Source: Bdellovibrio sp. (GTDB lineage Bacteria; Bdellovibrionota; Bdellovibrionia; Bdellovibrionales; Bdellovibrionaceae). From it: DNA of 35,745 bases. This document shows, in pieces, positions 8,571-17,071 of the stretch. Every line of letters begins with the position of its first letter. Position 1 is the first letter of the stretch. The notes under the pieces are model-generated. The model was not told the origin of the DNA, searched no databases, and saw only the letters and a program-made list of their open reading frames with translations. The stretch spans positions 1-35,745 of the forward strand of contig JACMQO010000132.1 in NCBI GenBank assembly GCA_014376935.1. The letters are read 5' to 3'. The position numbers were made by a program, and so were the translations under genes.

Positions 8571-9674
8571 ATGAAAAACCTAATCACGAACCGCTTCGTA
8601 ACTAGCTTACTTTTAGCGGCTCTATCGATCGTATCTTTTCAACAAAAAGCTTTCGCATGGGGCGCGCGTGGCCACGCTTCTATTTGTGAAGCCGCGGTGT
8701 TTTTAGTAAAAAATCAAAATTTAAAAGAGTACCTACAAAATAAGCCCGACATGATGGGACATCTTTGTAATATTCCAGACATTTACTGGAAATCCCTTTC
8801 TGATGACGCCAGAAAATACGGCGACCCAGGACACTTCATGGATGTTGAAATCTTAGGAATCAAAGTGAAAGAAGTTCCGACCGATTACAAACACATCGTT
8901 GAAACGTACACGGGCACACCGAACAAATTCAAAGAAGGTGCAAAAATATTCTCGGTACCAAATGAATTAGGTTCTAACTGGTGGAGAGCCGATCAATTTT
9001 ACCGCCGCGCCCTAGAAGACGGTAAAAAATTAAAAACGGCTACGGCCCCTAGTACTTCAAAAGAAGAACAAGATGAAAACTTTGAATATAATAAAAGTTT
9101 TTACAACATGATCGTCAACATGGGTTTGATGGGTCACTTCGTTGGCGACAACGGCCAACCGTTTCACAGCACGTCTGATTATGACGGATACGCCGCTGGA
9201 CATGGCGGCATTCATGCTTACTTCGAAGATTCATCCGTGGCGTACTTCGGTCCTGATTTAGTCGCGCTTATTACTAATAAAGCAAAGACACTGAATAAAG
9301 CTCCGTTTCTTAAGCCGGGTTCTGTTGTCGAAAAAATGCGAGCTCTGGGTGAAATTTCAAATTCAGAAATGAAAGATATTCTTAAGTTAGATCCGATGAC
9401 GAAACCGTCTTCGGTCAAAGAAGACAAAGGTATGAAAATTCGTACGCCGGCCGAAAGAAAATCGGCAGCGGTTGGATTTAAAAAATTCGAAAAATTATTC
9501 GTGATCGAAATGGCACGATCGGCTGCGCTTTTAGCCCAATTGTGGGATCAAGCCTACGTTGAAGCCGGAGAGCCCGCGATCAAAGCTTATAAAAGCTATA
9601 AGTACCCATTAACACCTGAATTTGTAATGCCAGATTATTTTGAAATTAAAGTTGAAGAGCCAAAGAAGAAATAA
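8571..9674 (+). CDS. Exported S1/P1-type zinc nuclease
   Basis: 367 residues. A signal peptide ends ...KAFA at residue 29 and exposes Trp30, whose free amino group is a zinc ligand in S1/P1 nucleases; His35 follows at the family spacing (WGARGH). Further ligand motifs are a DPGHFMD segment at 85-91 and GHFVGDNGQPFH (H-x3-D-x5-H). The last ligand motif reads GIHAYFE: H-x3-E here, where fungal P1 nuclease has H-x3-D. Family members cut single-stranded RNA and DNA to 5'-mononucleotides; related bacterial proteins can be phospholipases C. AAAGGAG precedes the ATG. Its position directly after a nucleoside importer suggests extracellular or periplasmic nucleic-acid scavenging. Confidence 0.82.
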   Translation: MKNLITNRFVTSLLLAALSIVSFQQKAFAWGARGHASICEAAVFLVKNQNLKEYLQNKPDMMGHLCNIPDIYWKSLSDDARKYGDPGHFMDVEILGIKVKEVPTDYKHIVETYTGTPNKFKEGAKIFSVPNELGSNWWRADQFYRRALEDGKKLKTATAPSTSKEEQDENFEYNKSFYNMIVNMGLMGHFVGDNGQPFHSTSDYDGYAAGHGGIHAYFEDSSVAYFGPDLVALITNKAKTLNKAPFLKPGSVVEKMRALGEISNSEMKDILKLDPMTKPSSVKEDKGMKIRTPAERKSAAVGFKKFEKLFVIEMARSAALLAQLWDQAYVEAGEPAIKAYKSYKYPLTPEFVMPDYFEIKVEEPKKK

Positions 9675-9691
9675 TCATAAATTTATAAAGC

Positions 9692-9727
9692 AAAAAAGGC
9701 CTATTTAAAAAAAGTAGGCCTTTTTTT
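9692..9727. terminator. Bidirectional intrinsic terminator
   Basis: Arms A6-GGCCTA (9692-9703) and TAGGCC-T7 (9715-9727) form a GC-cored stem with A-run and T-run on opposite flanks, so it can stop transcription from both sides. It sits between convergent genes ending at 9674 (+) and 9751 (-). Confidence 0.9.
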
Positions 9728-9750
9728 AAATACTATTTTGTATTTAGTTT

Positions 9751-10230
9751 CTATTTCGTCGCGATAAATAATTCTACAACCGCATTCGCCGGATTCATAG
9801 AACGTTCATCGTAAACTTCTAAATCAACAGAGTATTTTCTTTTTAATTCAGATTTACTTTCAAGCTGCCACACTTTTTGCCACATTTCGATGACGACACC
9901 GGGCATTTCACCTTGGCGCGAAGTCAATTGAGAATAACTTTGCGCCGGCACATTCACGATATGCATTCCTTCGGGCGCATGTGTTCCTGGCGCGACTTTG
10001 ACGCCAATCAGGACTGAATAAGCACCATTCGCGTCGCTTTCATAGTCGTGGTAAGCAGATATAATTTTTGCATCCATCTTTTCTGGAATTTGAGCCATCG
10101 TTTGTTCTGAATAAAACTGGGCCCACAATGCTTGAATGCGCCCAGCACCTTTCATTTCTTCGGCATTGGTTGTTCTAGTTTTGATTCCAATCATTTGAAA
10201 GCCGTCTAACTTTGTCGATTGCTGCTTCAT
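9751..10230 (-). CDS. GyrI-like / AraC-type effector-binding domain protein
   Basis: 159 residues consisting of a single GyrI-like small-molecule-binding domain (YdeE/BmrR C-terminal fold). The N-terminus reads LDGFQMIGIKTRTTN, the middle YSVLIGVKV and GMHIVNVPAQSYSQL, and the end has the family hallmark NAVVELFIATK. There is no DNA-binding domain. Stand-alone members bind or hydrolyse diverse hydrophobic or cationic compounds, but the ligand here cannot be predicted. AAGG precedes the ATG. It starts 12 bp after the stop of the exported propeller gene and ends before a strong terminator, so it is the third gene of the operon 13955-9751. Confidence 0.75.
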   Translation of the reverse strand: MKQQSTKLDGFQMIGIKTRTTNAEEMKGAGRIQALWAQFYSEQTMAQIPEKMDAKIISAYHDYESDANGAYSVLIGVKVAPGTHAPEGMHIVNVPAQSYSQLTSRQGEMPGVVIEMWQKVWQLESKSELKRKYSVDLEVYDERSMNPANAVVELFIATK

Positions 10231-10242
10231 ACTTTTTTCCTT

Positions 10243-12438
10243 TTAAGGTGCTGACCACAAAAATATATTTTGATCACCCGATCGAATCTGGTCTCCGATA
10301 AAAATAACTGTCTTCGAATCATTTAAGAAAACCGCTTTTTGAATCGTCGCCGCAGAATACACAGGTGTATTAACAGCATACGAAACTTTTCCGTTTAAAG
10401 GAATATATAGAAGTAAGTTTAAAGGCGCCGCATTCAAATCTAAACCACCTACATTCGCTAAAATATTTTTCGCATCGGGCGAAATTGAAATCTCGACCGA
10501 TTCCATTTTAGATGCTGCGAATGGAATCGAATTAACAAGCTTACATTTTTCATCCGCCTGTCTTAGGTAAACGTTTATTATTCTTTTGCTGGAATCAAAG
10601 CCAACCAACAGGAGTGATCCATCGTTCATTTGTTTAACGTAGGATGACGTCACTCCGGCGCATACAGAAGATACCGATCCATCAATTAGTGAAACTGCAA
10701 TCGTTTCGTTATTTAGGTTCGAGTTCGCTTTGACTCCGATAAATGATTTTGAATCGGCGGCAAAAAAAGCTGATTCAATTGTCTGACTGCCATCACGCAC
10801 TAGGCTAGCCGATTTAGGTAAGTTCAATGTTGGCAAAGTCATAATTGCGCCTGTTTTAAAATTAACAAGCGCTTGCAAGCTTGGATCAGTCTGATTGACT
10901 AAAAGTCCGTTCAGATCGTCTGGGCTTGTCGACACCCATAACCATCCCGTCGGCAATTTCAACGACCACGATCCATCAATAGCGATAATATAATTTGCTG
11001 ATCCACCCGGCGCAATCCATGTCCAGGCCCAGACTGAAACTGCTTTTTGCTGACGAAGAATCGATAAATTTGACGCTGAAAAATCCCAGTTTGCAGGTAA
11101 TACGGGCCTAGGAATTTTTGTTAAGGCTGTCCCATCAAAATTATTAATATAAATATCGGTTGGAGTATTACAGCATAAGAAAACAACTTTATCTTTTGTC
11201 ACATCCATAGCAGAAGCTCCCATCGTGGCCACGGCGACTGGCGGGCTTAAAACAGAATTATTGCCACCGGCGCTTGGAACTGACCTCAAACCTGGAGCTC
11301 CGTTAACGTAACCGTTATAAATCAAGCGGCTTCCGTCCGTAGATAATTTAAATTTAAAGATCTCGGTCACAGTTGCCAGTACACGACTAGATGATCCATC
11401 CATCGGGGCACTCATCAAGACAGGGGTTGTGCTGGCGCCGGTCGCGTAAAATAGATTTTTCGAATCCGGACCAAAACTGAAATTTAAATTATTTGAAGAA
11501 ATCTCTTTGGAAACAAGAAATGAGTTTGCCCCATTACTTTTAGAAATAAATAAATTTTGAGCCGGTGCTGGCCCAGCCCCCGTCAACGACGAGTATGAAA
11601 AATAGTTTAAATCCACCGTCTGCTTAAATGCCGAAACGTTCAGATCGACGATTTGTTTGACTGGCCAAACTTTAGCATCAAGGCTACCGCCAAATCGGCA
11701 ATATGTTTTTCGCTCATACTTGATGCCGTTCATCGTCGCATTCAGTTGACCGACAAATAGACCTGGCTTAAGCGGAGCCGGTTGGTCGCGGTAAACATTT
11801 AAGTCAAAACCAGATCCATCGCTGATAGTTACTTTCGATTTCGATACGACTCGAGCAACCGAGAAGTCTTTAACCACTTTGTTTGTTAAAGTTCCAGTGG
11901 CGTCAGCTGAAGCAAAATAAATACGGTTCACGGCCAAGCTAGATAGATGGTCGAAATGAGTTATGGTCTCAATTCCCGATTGGTCGTTCGTATCACGACA
12001 CCATACTTCGACCAAATTGGCCGGTATCGTAGTCGGAACCGAAGGCACACCTTCAAAAATACCCTCTTGGTATCCAATAATTTCGTCTTGATAGATCGAT
12101 ACATCAATTTGTCCTGCATCTAGGGTCTGTTGAACCGCACCGCAAATATCTTTTTTGTTTTCGGTGATGGTCAATGTATTTTCGGCTGATAAAATATTTG
12201 CAACGGCCGATTCTCTATTTTCACATTTAAAACCAGGTGTAAATCGAGCGTAATCTTGTGACGGCTTACCGCCATACCCGGCCCCATTATTGTAATTTCC
12301 GAATAAACCACCGGCCACCGTCGTTGAAAAAAACGCCGTTCGATTGCAATTCTGAAAGGCCATCAACAAGGCAAAACCAAATAGGATCAAAAAGCTGTAA
12401 CGAACGGGATGACGTTGAATGTCAATTTTTAATTTCAC
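10243..12438 (-). CDS. Exported beta-propeller-like protein of unknown function (FQNC N-terminus)
   Basis: 731 residues starting at a GTG that overlaps the preceding stop by four bases (GTGA). AAGGTGG lies 6 bases upstream. One hydrophobic segment (about 14-29) is followed by AFQNCNR, Cys31. It is not a standard lipobox, because -3 is Phe. I recall similar FQNC ends on exported proteins of Bdellovibrio relatives, so lipidation or cleavage there is possible but unproven. Residues about 50-290 are unassigned. About 310-731 contains TolB/WD40-like repeats (DSKNLFYATG, DGSRLIYNGY, SAFFAADSKSFIGVKANSN, ISPDAKNILANVGGL), suggesting a periplasmic or surface propeller. No catalytic motif is recognised. 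Translational coupling ties it to the TPR/winged-helix gene. Confidence 0.65.
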   Translation of the reverse strand: MKLKIDIQRHPVRYSFLILFGFALLMAFQNCNRTAFFSTTVAGGLFGNYNNGAGYGGKPSQDYARFTPGFKCENRESAVANILSAENTLTITENKKDICGAVQQTLDAGQIDVSIYQDEIIGYQEGIFEGVPSVPTTIPANLVEVWCRDTNDQSGIETITHFDHLSSLAVNRIYFASADATGTLTNKVVKDFSVARVVSKSKVTISDGSGFDLNVYRDQPAPLKPGLFVGQLNATMNGIKYERKTYCRFGGSLDAKVWPVKQIVDLNVSAFKQTVDLNYFSYSSLTGAGPAPAQNLFISKSNGANSFLVSKEISSNNLNFSFGPDSKNLFYATGASTTPVLMSAPMDGSSSRVLATVTEIFKFKLSTDGSRLIYNGYVNGAPGLRSVPSAGGNNSVLSPPVAVATMGASAMDVTKDKVVFLCCNTPTDIYINNFDGTALTKIPRPVLPANWDFSASNLSILRQQKAVSVWAWTWIAPGGSANYIIAIDGSWSLKLPTGWLWVSTSPDDLNGLLVNQTDPSLQALVNFKTGAIMTLPTLNLPKSASLVRDGSQTIESAFFAADSKSFIGVKANSNLNNETIAVSLIDGSVSSVCAGVTSSYVKQMNDGSLLLVGFDSSKRIINVYLRQADEKCKLVNSIPFAASKMESVEISISPDAKNILANVGGLDLNAAPLNLLLYIPLNGKVSYAVNTPVYSAATIQKAVFLNDSKTVIFIGDQIRSGDQNIFLWSAP

Positions 12439-13955
12439 GCGGCCACCTTTTTTCTACTTTTTGAAATGATCGAGTACGTTGTCGAACGACCCGTTCCCAT
12501 TTTTTTGATATAACCATTTTCAATGGCCTGTAAAATTAAATTCTGAGCTGATGATTTCGATATATCCATTTTTTCTGAAACGGCCATCGCTGAAAATGTG
12601 CGATCTTTGAAGTGCTGCTTTAAAGAAAATAATTGTCCTTGCTCTTTTGATAATGGTTTTGTTCTTTGAAGAAAAATTCTAACGCACGCCGAATCGATCG
12701 CGATAATCTGGAACTCGCTTTTTTTAAACTTAACTTGCAGTGGTACTTTTTTCTCAGCGAACCACTGATTTAGTCTTTTCATCAAACTTAAAACTCTTTG
12801 CGGTGATGTATATGCACTAAATTTTTCATTTTTGTAAATGCGCTGAAATAACAACCCAATGTAACTTGGTTTATAGAAATCAACCATCAAAGCTTCAAAT
12901 AAAGCCAACAGCTGAGGTTTTGTATATAAGCCCTGTTGATTATTTTGAACTTCGTAGGGATTAAAGCTAAAATGATTTTCAGTCGGCTGCTCAGAGCCCA
13001 ACTCTAAAGTAAAGTTACCTTGCGCAGTCATAATTTTGCCGAACAATTGACGTGCTCTTCGGCGGTAATGCTCAGATGGAGTTCCCATTATCACTTTGCG
13101 AAACAAGTCCCCATTCTGGGTCAAAACAGATTCGAACAAATCACAATCACGTACGGTTTCAAATTCATTCAGACTTTTCGCTTTGAATCGAAATTGAACT
13201 AAAGCGTTTAAATTTTTTTCATTATTGTTTTGAAATAATCGATTTATAAGCTTCCATTTTTCGGCAAAAAGAAAAAATTCTCCGCCTTGATTCTTCAATA
13301 TGCGCATCGACTGATCTAATAGAAGTTCTGCTTGATCGAAATCTTTTTGAAAGAATTGAATTTGCCCTTGTAGTTCAAAAGTATTACCTAAAAGTAATAG
13401 ATAGCTATTTTCTTCGCAAACCTGTTTTATTTTGTTTAAAAGCTGCTGCGATTCGTCGAAACGATTTTCAATAACGAAAGCCGCTGCTAAATTCACTTTA
13501 CCAATTAATTGACGATACGGCGCCAGATTAGACTGCTTTAAATAATCTTCTAATAGCGGCACGGCGGCGGTATAGTTCCAATCCCGAAAGTAAGCCATCG
13601 CTTTTCGCAATAGTACTTCTGGTTCATTGCGATGATCTATTGTACTAAACATTTCGATGGCTTCGTGAACGGCTCCTAAATTAGCTAATGCCGTCGCGTA
13701 AATAAATTTTTCTTTATCCGTAGCAGATAGCGCAAATCGGTTTTCAGGACACACGACATCGTTCAATAATTTTAATGCCATGATCGGTTCGCTCATTCGA
13801 CAAGCCAATTCTGCAAACGGCGCTAACTGAACTTTTGGAATTTGCTTTAAATTTACTCCCTCAAAGAACTGTTTCGCTTCGCCATGTTGACCTTGAATCA
13901 CTAGTGATTCAATTTTTTCTAAAATTTCAGACCATGGTTCAATTTGCAACTTCAT
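12435..13955 (-). CDS. TPR protein with C-terminal winged-helix DNA-binding domain
   Basis: 506 residues, no signal peptide. Residues about 10-270 are helical tetratricopeptide-like repeats (for example NLGAVHEAIEMFSTIDHRNE and FQKDFDQAELLLDQSMRILK). A middle region (about 330-430) is unassigned. The end (about 430-495) looks like a MarR/ArsR-type winged helix: FSAMAVSEKMDISKSSAQNL, IENGYIKKMGTGR and a basic tail SKSRKKVAA. A cytoplasmic transcriptional regulator whose repeats sense a partner or ligand is the best reading. It is the first gene of an operon with the exported propeller protein and the GyrI-like protein. Its leader carries a small ATCGG-CCCC-CCGAT inverted repeat (13965-13978). 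Confidence 0.6.
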   Translation of the reverse strand: MKLQIEPWSEILEKIESLVIQGQHGEAKQFFEGVNLKQIPKVQLAPFAELACRMSEPIMALKLLNDVVCPENRFALSATDKEKFIYATALANLGAVHEAIEMFSTIDHRNEPEVLLRKAMAYFRDWNYTAAVPLLEDYLKQSNLAPYRQLIGKVNLAAAFVIENRFDESQQLLNKIKQVCEENSYLLLLGNTFELQGQIQFFQKDFDQAELLLDQSMRILKNQGGEFFLFAEKWKLINRLFQNNNEKNLNALVQFRFKAKSLNEFETVRDCDLFESVLTQNGDLFRKVIMGTPSEHYRRRARQLFGKIMTAQGNFTLELGSEQPTENHFSFNPYEVQNNQQGLYTKPQLLALFEALMVDFYKPSYIGLLFQRIYKNEKFSAYTSPQRVLSLMKRLNQWFAEKKVPLQVKFKKSEFQIIAIDSACVRIFLQRTKPLSKEQGQLFSLKQHFKDRTFSAMAVSEKMDISKSSAQNLILQAIENGYIKKMGTGRSTTYSIISKSRKKVAA

Positions 13956-14080
13956 AGTTAACCTATCGGCCCCCCGATTAAAAACTTAAGTATCTGAATT
14001 GAGTAAGAATTTTTAATTTATCGACCAAAATAAGTGAGTCATAAAACTCATGAAAATTCACTATCCTGTCATTACAAAGC

Positions 14081-14086
14081 GGAGGA
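14081..14086 (+). promoter_or_regulatory. Strong ribosome-binding site fixing the methyltransferase start
   Basis: GGAGGA lies 4 bases before the ATG at 14091. The in-frame GTG at 14034 has no such site, so the internal ATG is chosen as the start. Confidence 0.8.
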
Positions 14087-14090
14087 ATTT

Positions 14091-15032
14091 ATGAAACGTC
14101 ACATTTTGAAACAACTTAAATATGTCCAACTGGTGATCATGAATTTATTTTCTAAATCAAAGCTTCCGCGAACGCCTGAACCGTCGGCCCTGACTGATCA
14201 ATTACAGCATGTTGAAGAGTATAACCAAGCCATCAACACGATCATGATTCTTCCTTATGTATTAGTGCTCGATATGATAGCTCGCTTAACAGATACCAAA
14301 GGGCTTTCGTTCCAGGAGTCAAAAAAAGCCATAGATCTTTGTTGTGGACCAGGCCATTTTACTCGTTTATTAGCCAGCTATGGAAACTGCGGCGAAGTGA
14401 CCGGCGTTGATTTGTCAGAGCCTATGTTAGAAGTGGCCGCTTCAAATGCACGAAAAGAAAATTTAGAAAATAAATTAACTTACATCAAATCAGACGTTAT
14501 GAGTCTAGAGGCTATTCCTTCGAACTCGTTAGATATTGTCAGTTTTATGGACGGCGCTCATCACATGAATTCGATCAATGATGTTAAAAAAATTCTAACC
14601 GAGGCCGCACGGGTAGCAAAAAGCTCGGGCCTTATCGTCTTATTAGATCCAGTTCGTCCAAAAAATTTAGCCACGGCTGATCTGTACGAAAAAATTTCGG
14701 GTGAATCCTACGTTGAAATGGGCTTAACGCATTTTATGAAAGACTTCCACGATTCTATTCACGCCAGCTGGAAAGCGGATGAGCTATTTGAAGCTATTCC
14801 TACCAACACAAACAGAAAGTGGATTCAGTTAGTGCCTTTTGGATTTCCGGCGTTTCAAATTGTGATTGGGTTACCTGAAGGTCAAACAAGTTTGAACCAA
14901 GGCAAAGGTTTGTCAGCCGAAGCGATCGCAGAACTAATTCCGAAAAAATATAAAGCTGACTGGGATATGTTGAAATTGTCTTTCAGCCTAGCTAAGAAAA
15001 ATCCGGTACAACCCGCAAATACATTAACCTAG
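14091..15032 (+). CDS. Class I SAM-dependent methyltransferase, substrate unknown
   Basis: 313 residues from the ATG at 14091. The SAM-binding Rossmann core begins at about residue 78: AIDLCCGPGHFTRLL (motif I), GEVTGVDLSEPMLEVA (acidic loop), and IVSFMDGAHHMNSI (motif IV region), with a post-core segment LIVLLDPVRPKNL. It resembles ubiquinone/menaquinone- or small-molecule-type methyltransferases, but nothing fixes the substrate. It is monocistronic: divergent from the TPR operon and convergent with the DUF721 gene, whose stop lies 8 bp beyond its own. It could methylate a small metabolite. A link to the distant thiol-imidazole operon in this window is possible but unsupported by position. 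Confidence 0.8.
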   Translation: MKRHILKQLKYVQLVIMNLFSKSKLPRTPEPSALTDQLQHVEEYNQAINTIMILPYVLVLDMIARLTDTKGLSFQESKKAIDLCCGPGHFTRLLASYGNCGEVTGVDLSEPMLEVAASNARKENLENKLTYIKSDVMSLEAIPSNSLDIVSFMDGAHHMNSINDVKKILTEAARVAKSSGLIVLLDPVRPKNLATADLYEKISGESYVEMGLTHFMKDFHDSIHASWKADELFEAIPTNTNRKWIQLVPFGFPAFQIVIGLPEGQTSLNQGKGLSAEAIAELIPKKYKADWDMLKLSFSLAKKNPVQPANTLT

Positions 15033-15040
15033 AATTAGTT

Positions 15041-15418
15041 TTATTTTAAAAACTTTTTTACGTTATCGCGAAATTGATCGTCTTCAGCAGAAGGCACTTG
15101 GCGACGATCGGTCGTGTAGCGAATTTCGCGCACGAAACCCTGTTTGAATTTTTCATTAATCGTTTTTTTGATGGTTTCAGTCATAAAACCCATTTGCTGC
15201 ATCCAGACCGCATTGTCGACGCACAACCACAGTAAGCCATTACGGTACGAGATCGGCTCTGAGTGCTGCGATACGGTGGGCCCTACAATGTCTTTCCAGT
15301 TCAGCCAAAGCTTCCAACGTAGGTACTGATCCGACACCGGACCCGCCTTACCTTCTAGAAGTTTTTGTAAAACCTCTGCACCTGTATTGAATCTGGTTTT
15401 AAAATCGTTTTCAGACAT
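15041..15418 (-). CDS. DUF721 / DciA-like protein
   Basis: 125 residues. The DUF721 core is visible: LRWKLWLNWKDIVGPTVSQH, the SEPISYRNGLLWLCVDNAVW strand pair, and MQQMGFMTETIKKTINEKF. DciA proteins load or recruit the replicative DnaB helicase in bacteria lacking DnaC, while shorter DUF721 proteins are uncharacterised. The N-terminal VLQKLLEGKAG segment fits the family. It is divergent from trmFO with a 63-bp gap. Assignment to the domain is firm; the helicase-loading role is inferred from the family. Confidence 0.75.
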   Translation of the reverse strand: MSENDFKTRFNTGAEVLQKLLEGKAGPVSDQYLRWKLWLNWKDIVGPTVSQHSEPISYRNGLLWLCVDNAVWMQQMGFMTETIKKTINEKFKQGFVREIRYTTDRRQVPSAEDDQFRDNVKKFLK

Positions 15419-15481
15419 ATTCCGTTTTTAGAAATAGCACAAACCGTTGCTTTTTTCGAATGAAAAGTCTAAACCCAGTCC

Positions 15482-16816
15482 ATGTCATTAAACCTACAAA
15501 AAATATCTGTCGTCGGTGCGGGCCTTGCTGGCAGCGAATGTGCCTTACAACTTGCCAATATGGGCTTTGATGTCGTCCTATACGAAATGAGATCTGTTAA
15601 ACAAACTCCGGCTCATAAAACCACGAATTTTGCAGAGCTTGTGTGTTCGAATTCTTTCGGCAGCTTGTCAGAAGTTTCGGCCACTGGACAGCTTAAGTGG
15701 GAAGCAGAGAAATTAAATTCATATATTTTAAAAGCCGCTAAAGACTGCGCCGTTCCCGCAGGACAAGCGTTAGGCATCGACCGCGAAGTCTTCGCCGAAA
15801 AGGTAACTGCGCTAGTTAAAGCCCATCCCAAAATAGAAATTAAAAACGAAGTCGTGCAATCGTTAGACGACGTTCCACGCCCGGCCGTCATCGCCACGGG
15901 CCCTTTAACGGACGAGCCTTTAGCACTTAGTTTACAAAAACATTTCGGCGATGATTTTCTTTATTTCTTCGACGCCATCGCACCGATCGTCGATGCCGAA
16001 TCAATTAATACAGATATCGCATGGAAAGCCGATCGTTACGACAAAGGCACGCCTGACTACTACAACTGCCCACTAGATAAAGAACAGTACAATAACTTCA
16101 TCGAAGAAATAAAAAACGCCAGAAAAATTGAACCGAAACATTTTGAAACCACCGAATTTTTCGAAGGTTGCATGCCGATTGAAGTGATGGTTGATCGCGG
16201 CCCGCAAACTTTACGCTTTGGTCCGATGAAACCCGTAGGCTTAACAAATCCAAAAACAGGTCGCTACCCTTTTGCAGCCGTGCAATTACGCCAAGATAAC
16301 AAAGAAGCCACGGCCTACAACATCGTGGGCTTTCAAACCCGCATGGCCTACGGCGAACAAATAAGAATTTTCAGAATGATTCCCGGATTAGAAAACGCAG
16401 AGTTTTTAAAACTAGGAAGTATTCACAGAAATTTATATATCAATTCACCAAAACGTTTGAATAAAGATTTAAGTAGCAAGAACGACCCCTGGTTATTCTT
16501 CGCCGGCCAAATCACGGGCGTTGAAGGCTACTTCGAATCAACATGCATCGGCTTATTAGTGGCTCAATTCATCAACCAAAAAGTAAAAGACCAACCCTTT
16601 GCTCCACCACCACGTGATTCAGCATTCGGTTCACTTTTAGAAGCCATCACAGACCCATTCCGCGAAAAAAACTTCCAACCAACAAACATCAACTTCGCAT
16701 TGATCCCACCATGGCCAGAAAATATTCGCGATAAAAAAGAAAAAAAACAAAAACAAATCGAAAGAGCCCGCCTAGCTTTAGACAGCTGGAAAACAAACAC
16801 AGTCGATCAAATCTAA
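15482..16816 (+). CDS. trmFO: Folate/FAD-dependent tRNA (uracil-54 C5) methyltransferase TrmFO
   Basis: 444 residues, normal length. The FAD Rossmann motif is VVGAGLAGSE (10-19). Catalytic cysteines known from B. subtilis TrmFO (Cys53, Cys226) correspond to Cys55 in AELVCSNSFG and Cys230 in FEGCMPIEVM. Other hallmarks are RSVKQTPAHKT, ALGIDREVF and AGQITGVEGYFES near the C-terminus. It makes ribothymidine at position 54 of tRNA using methylenetetrahydrofolate, so it draws on the folate pool that pabABC in this window supports. No Shine-Dalgarno is visible before the ATG; a weak promoter-like TTGCTT-15-TCTAAA would put the transcript start very near it. The last 250 bp are noticeably T-poor and rich in C-ending codons compared with the rest. 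Confidence 0.95.
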   Translation: MSLNLQKISVVGAGLAGSECALQLANMGFDVVLYEMRSVKQTPAHKTTNFAELVCSNSFGSLSEVSATGQLKWEAEKLNSYILKAAKDCAVPAGQALGIDREVFAEKVTALVKAHPKIEIKNEVVQSLDDVPRPAVIATGPLTDEPLALSLQKHFGDDFLYFFDAIAPIVDAESINTDIAWKADRYDKGTPDYYNCPLDKEQYNNFIEEIKNARKIEPKHFETTEFFEGCMPIEVMVDRGPQTLRFGPMKPVGLTNPKTGRYPFAAVQLRQDNKEATAYNIVGFQTRMAYGEQIRIFRMIPGLENAEFLKLGSIHRNLYINSPKRLNKDLSSKNDPWLFFAGQITGVEGYFESTCIGLLVAQFINQKVKDQPFAPPPRDSAFGSLLEAITDPFREKNFQPTNINFALIPPWPENIRDKKEKKQKQIERARLALDSWKTNTVDQI

Positions 16817-16839
16817 AAATTAATTTGCGTTCAAAATCC

Positions 16840-16857
16840 GTCGATCAAATGATCGAC
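16840..16857. repeat. GTCGATCA inverted repeat after trmFO
   Basis: GTCGATCA-AA-TGATCGAC is an 8-bp perfect inverted repeat 24 bp after the trmFO stop. Its left half repeats GTCGATCAAAT, which also ends the trmFO coding sequence (16802-16812). There is no T-run, so it is not a typical terminator. The surrounding 16817-16988 gap is GC-richer than its neighbours and holds no convincing gene. Confidence 0.4.
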
Positions 16858-16988
16858 AACGCCTCAAACACGATATCAACCGTCGGCATAGCGCGGCCAA
16901 CGCATCATACCAACGGTCAACATCCCGGTCGAAGCCAATTCAAGCGTTCCCCACCCGACGCAGTTTCGCGCGCAAGTGAAGCGAGGGC

Positions 16989-17019
16989 AAAAAAAAAGAC
17001 CGACTTTACAGCCGGTCTT
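16989..17019 (-). terminator. Intrinsic terminator of the phospholipase D-like gene
   Basis: Read on the minus strand, AAGACCG (from 17019) pairs with CGGTCTT and runs into a stretch of nine or more T's (complement of A's from 16989). It lies about 55 bp after the stop of the gene at 17072. Confidence 0.85.
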
Positions 17020-17071
17020 ACAAGTTCAAATCATTTTAAGTCTACTTACGAATGAACTATATTTAAAAAAA

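Noticed and set aside
14034-14090. Upstream GTG start for the methyltransferase
   Set aside because: It lacks a ribosome-binding site, while GGAGGA sits correctly before the ATG at 14091.
16825-17055. Plus-strand 76-codon frame after trmFO
   Set aside because: It has no ribosome-binding site, reads through the intrinsic terminator at 16989-17019 and has a low-complexity, unrecognisable product.
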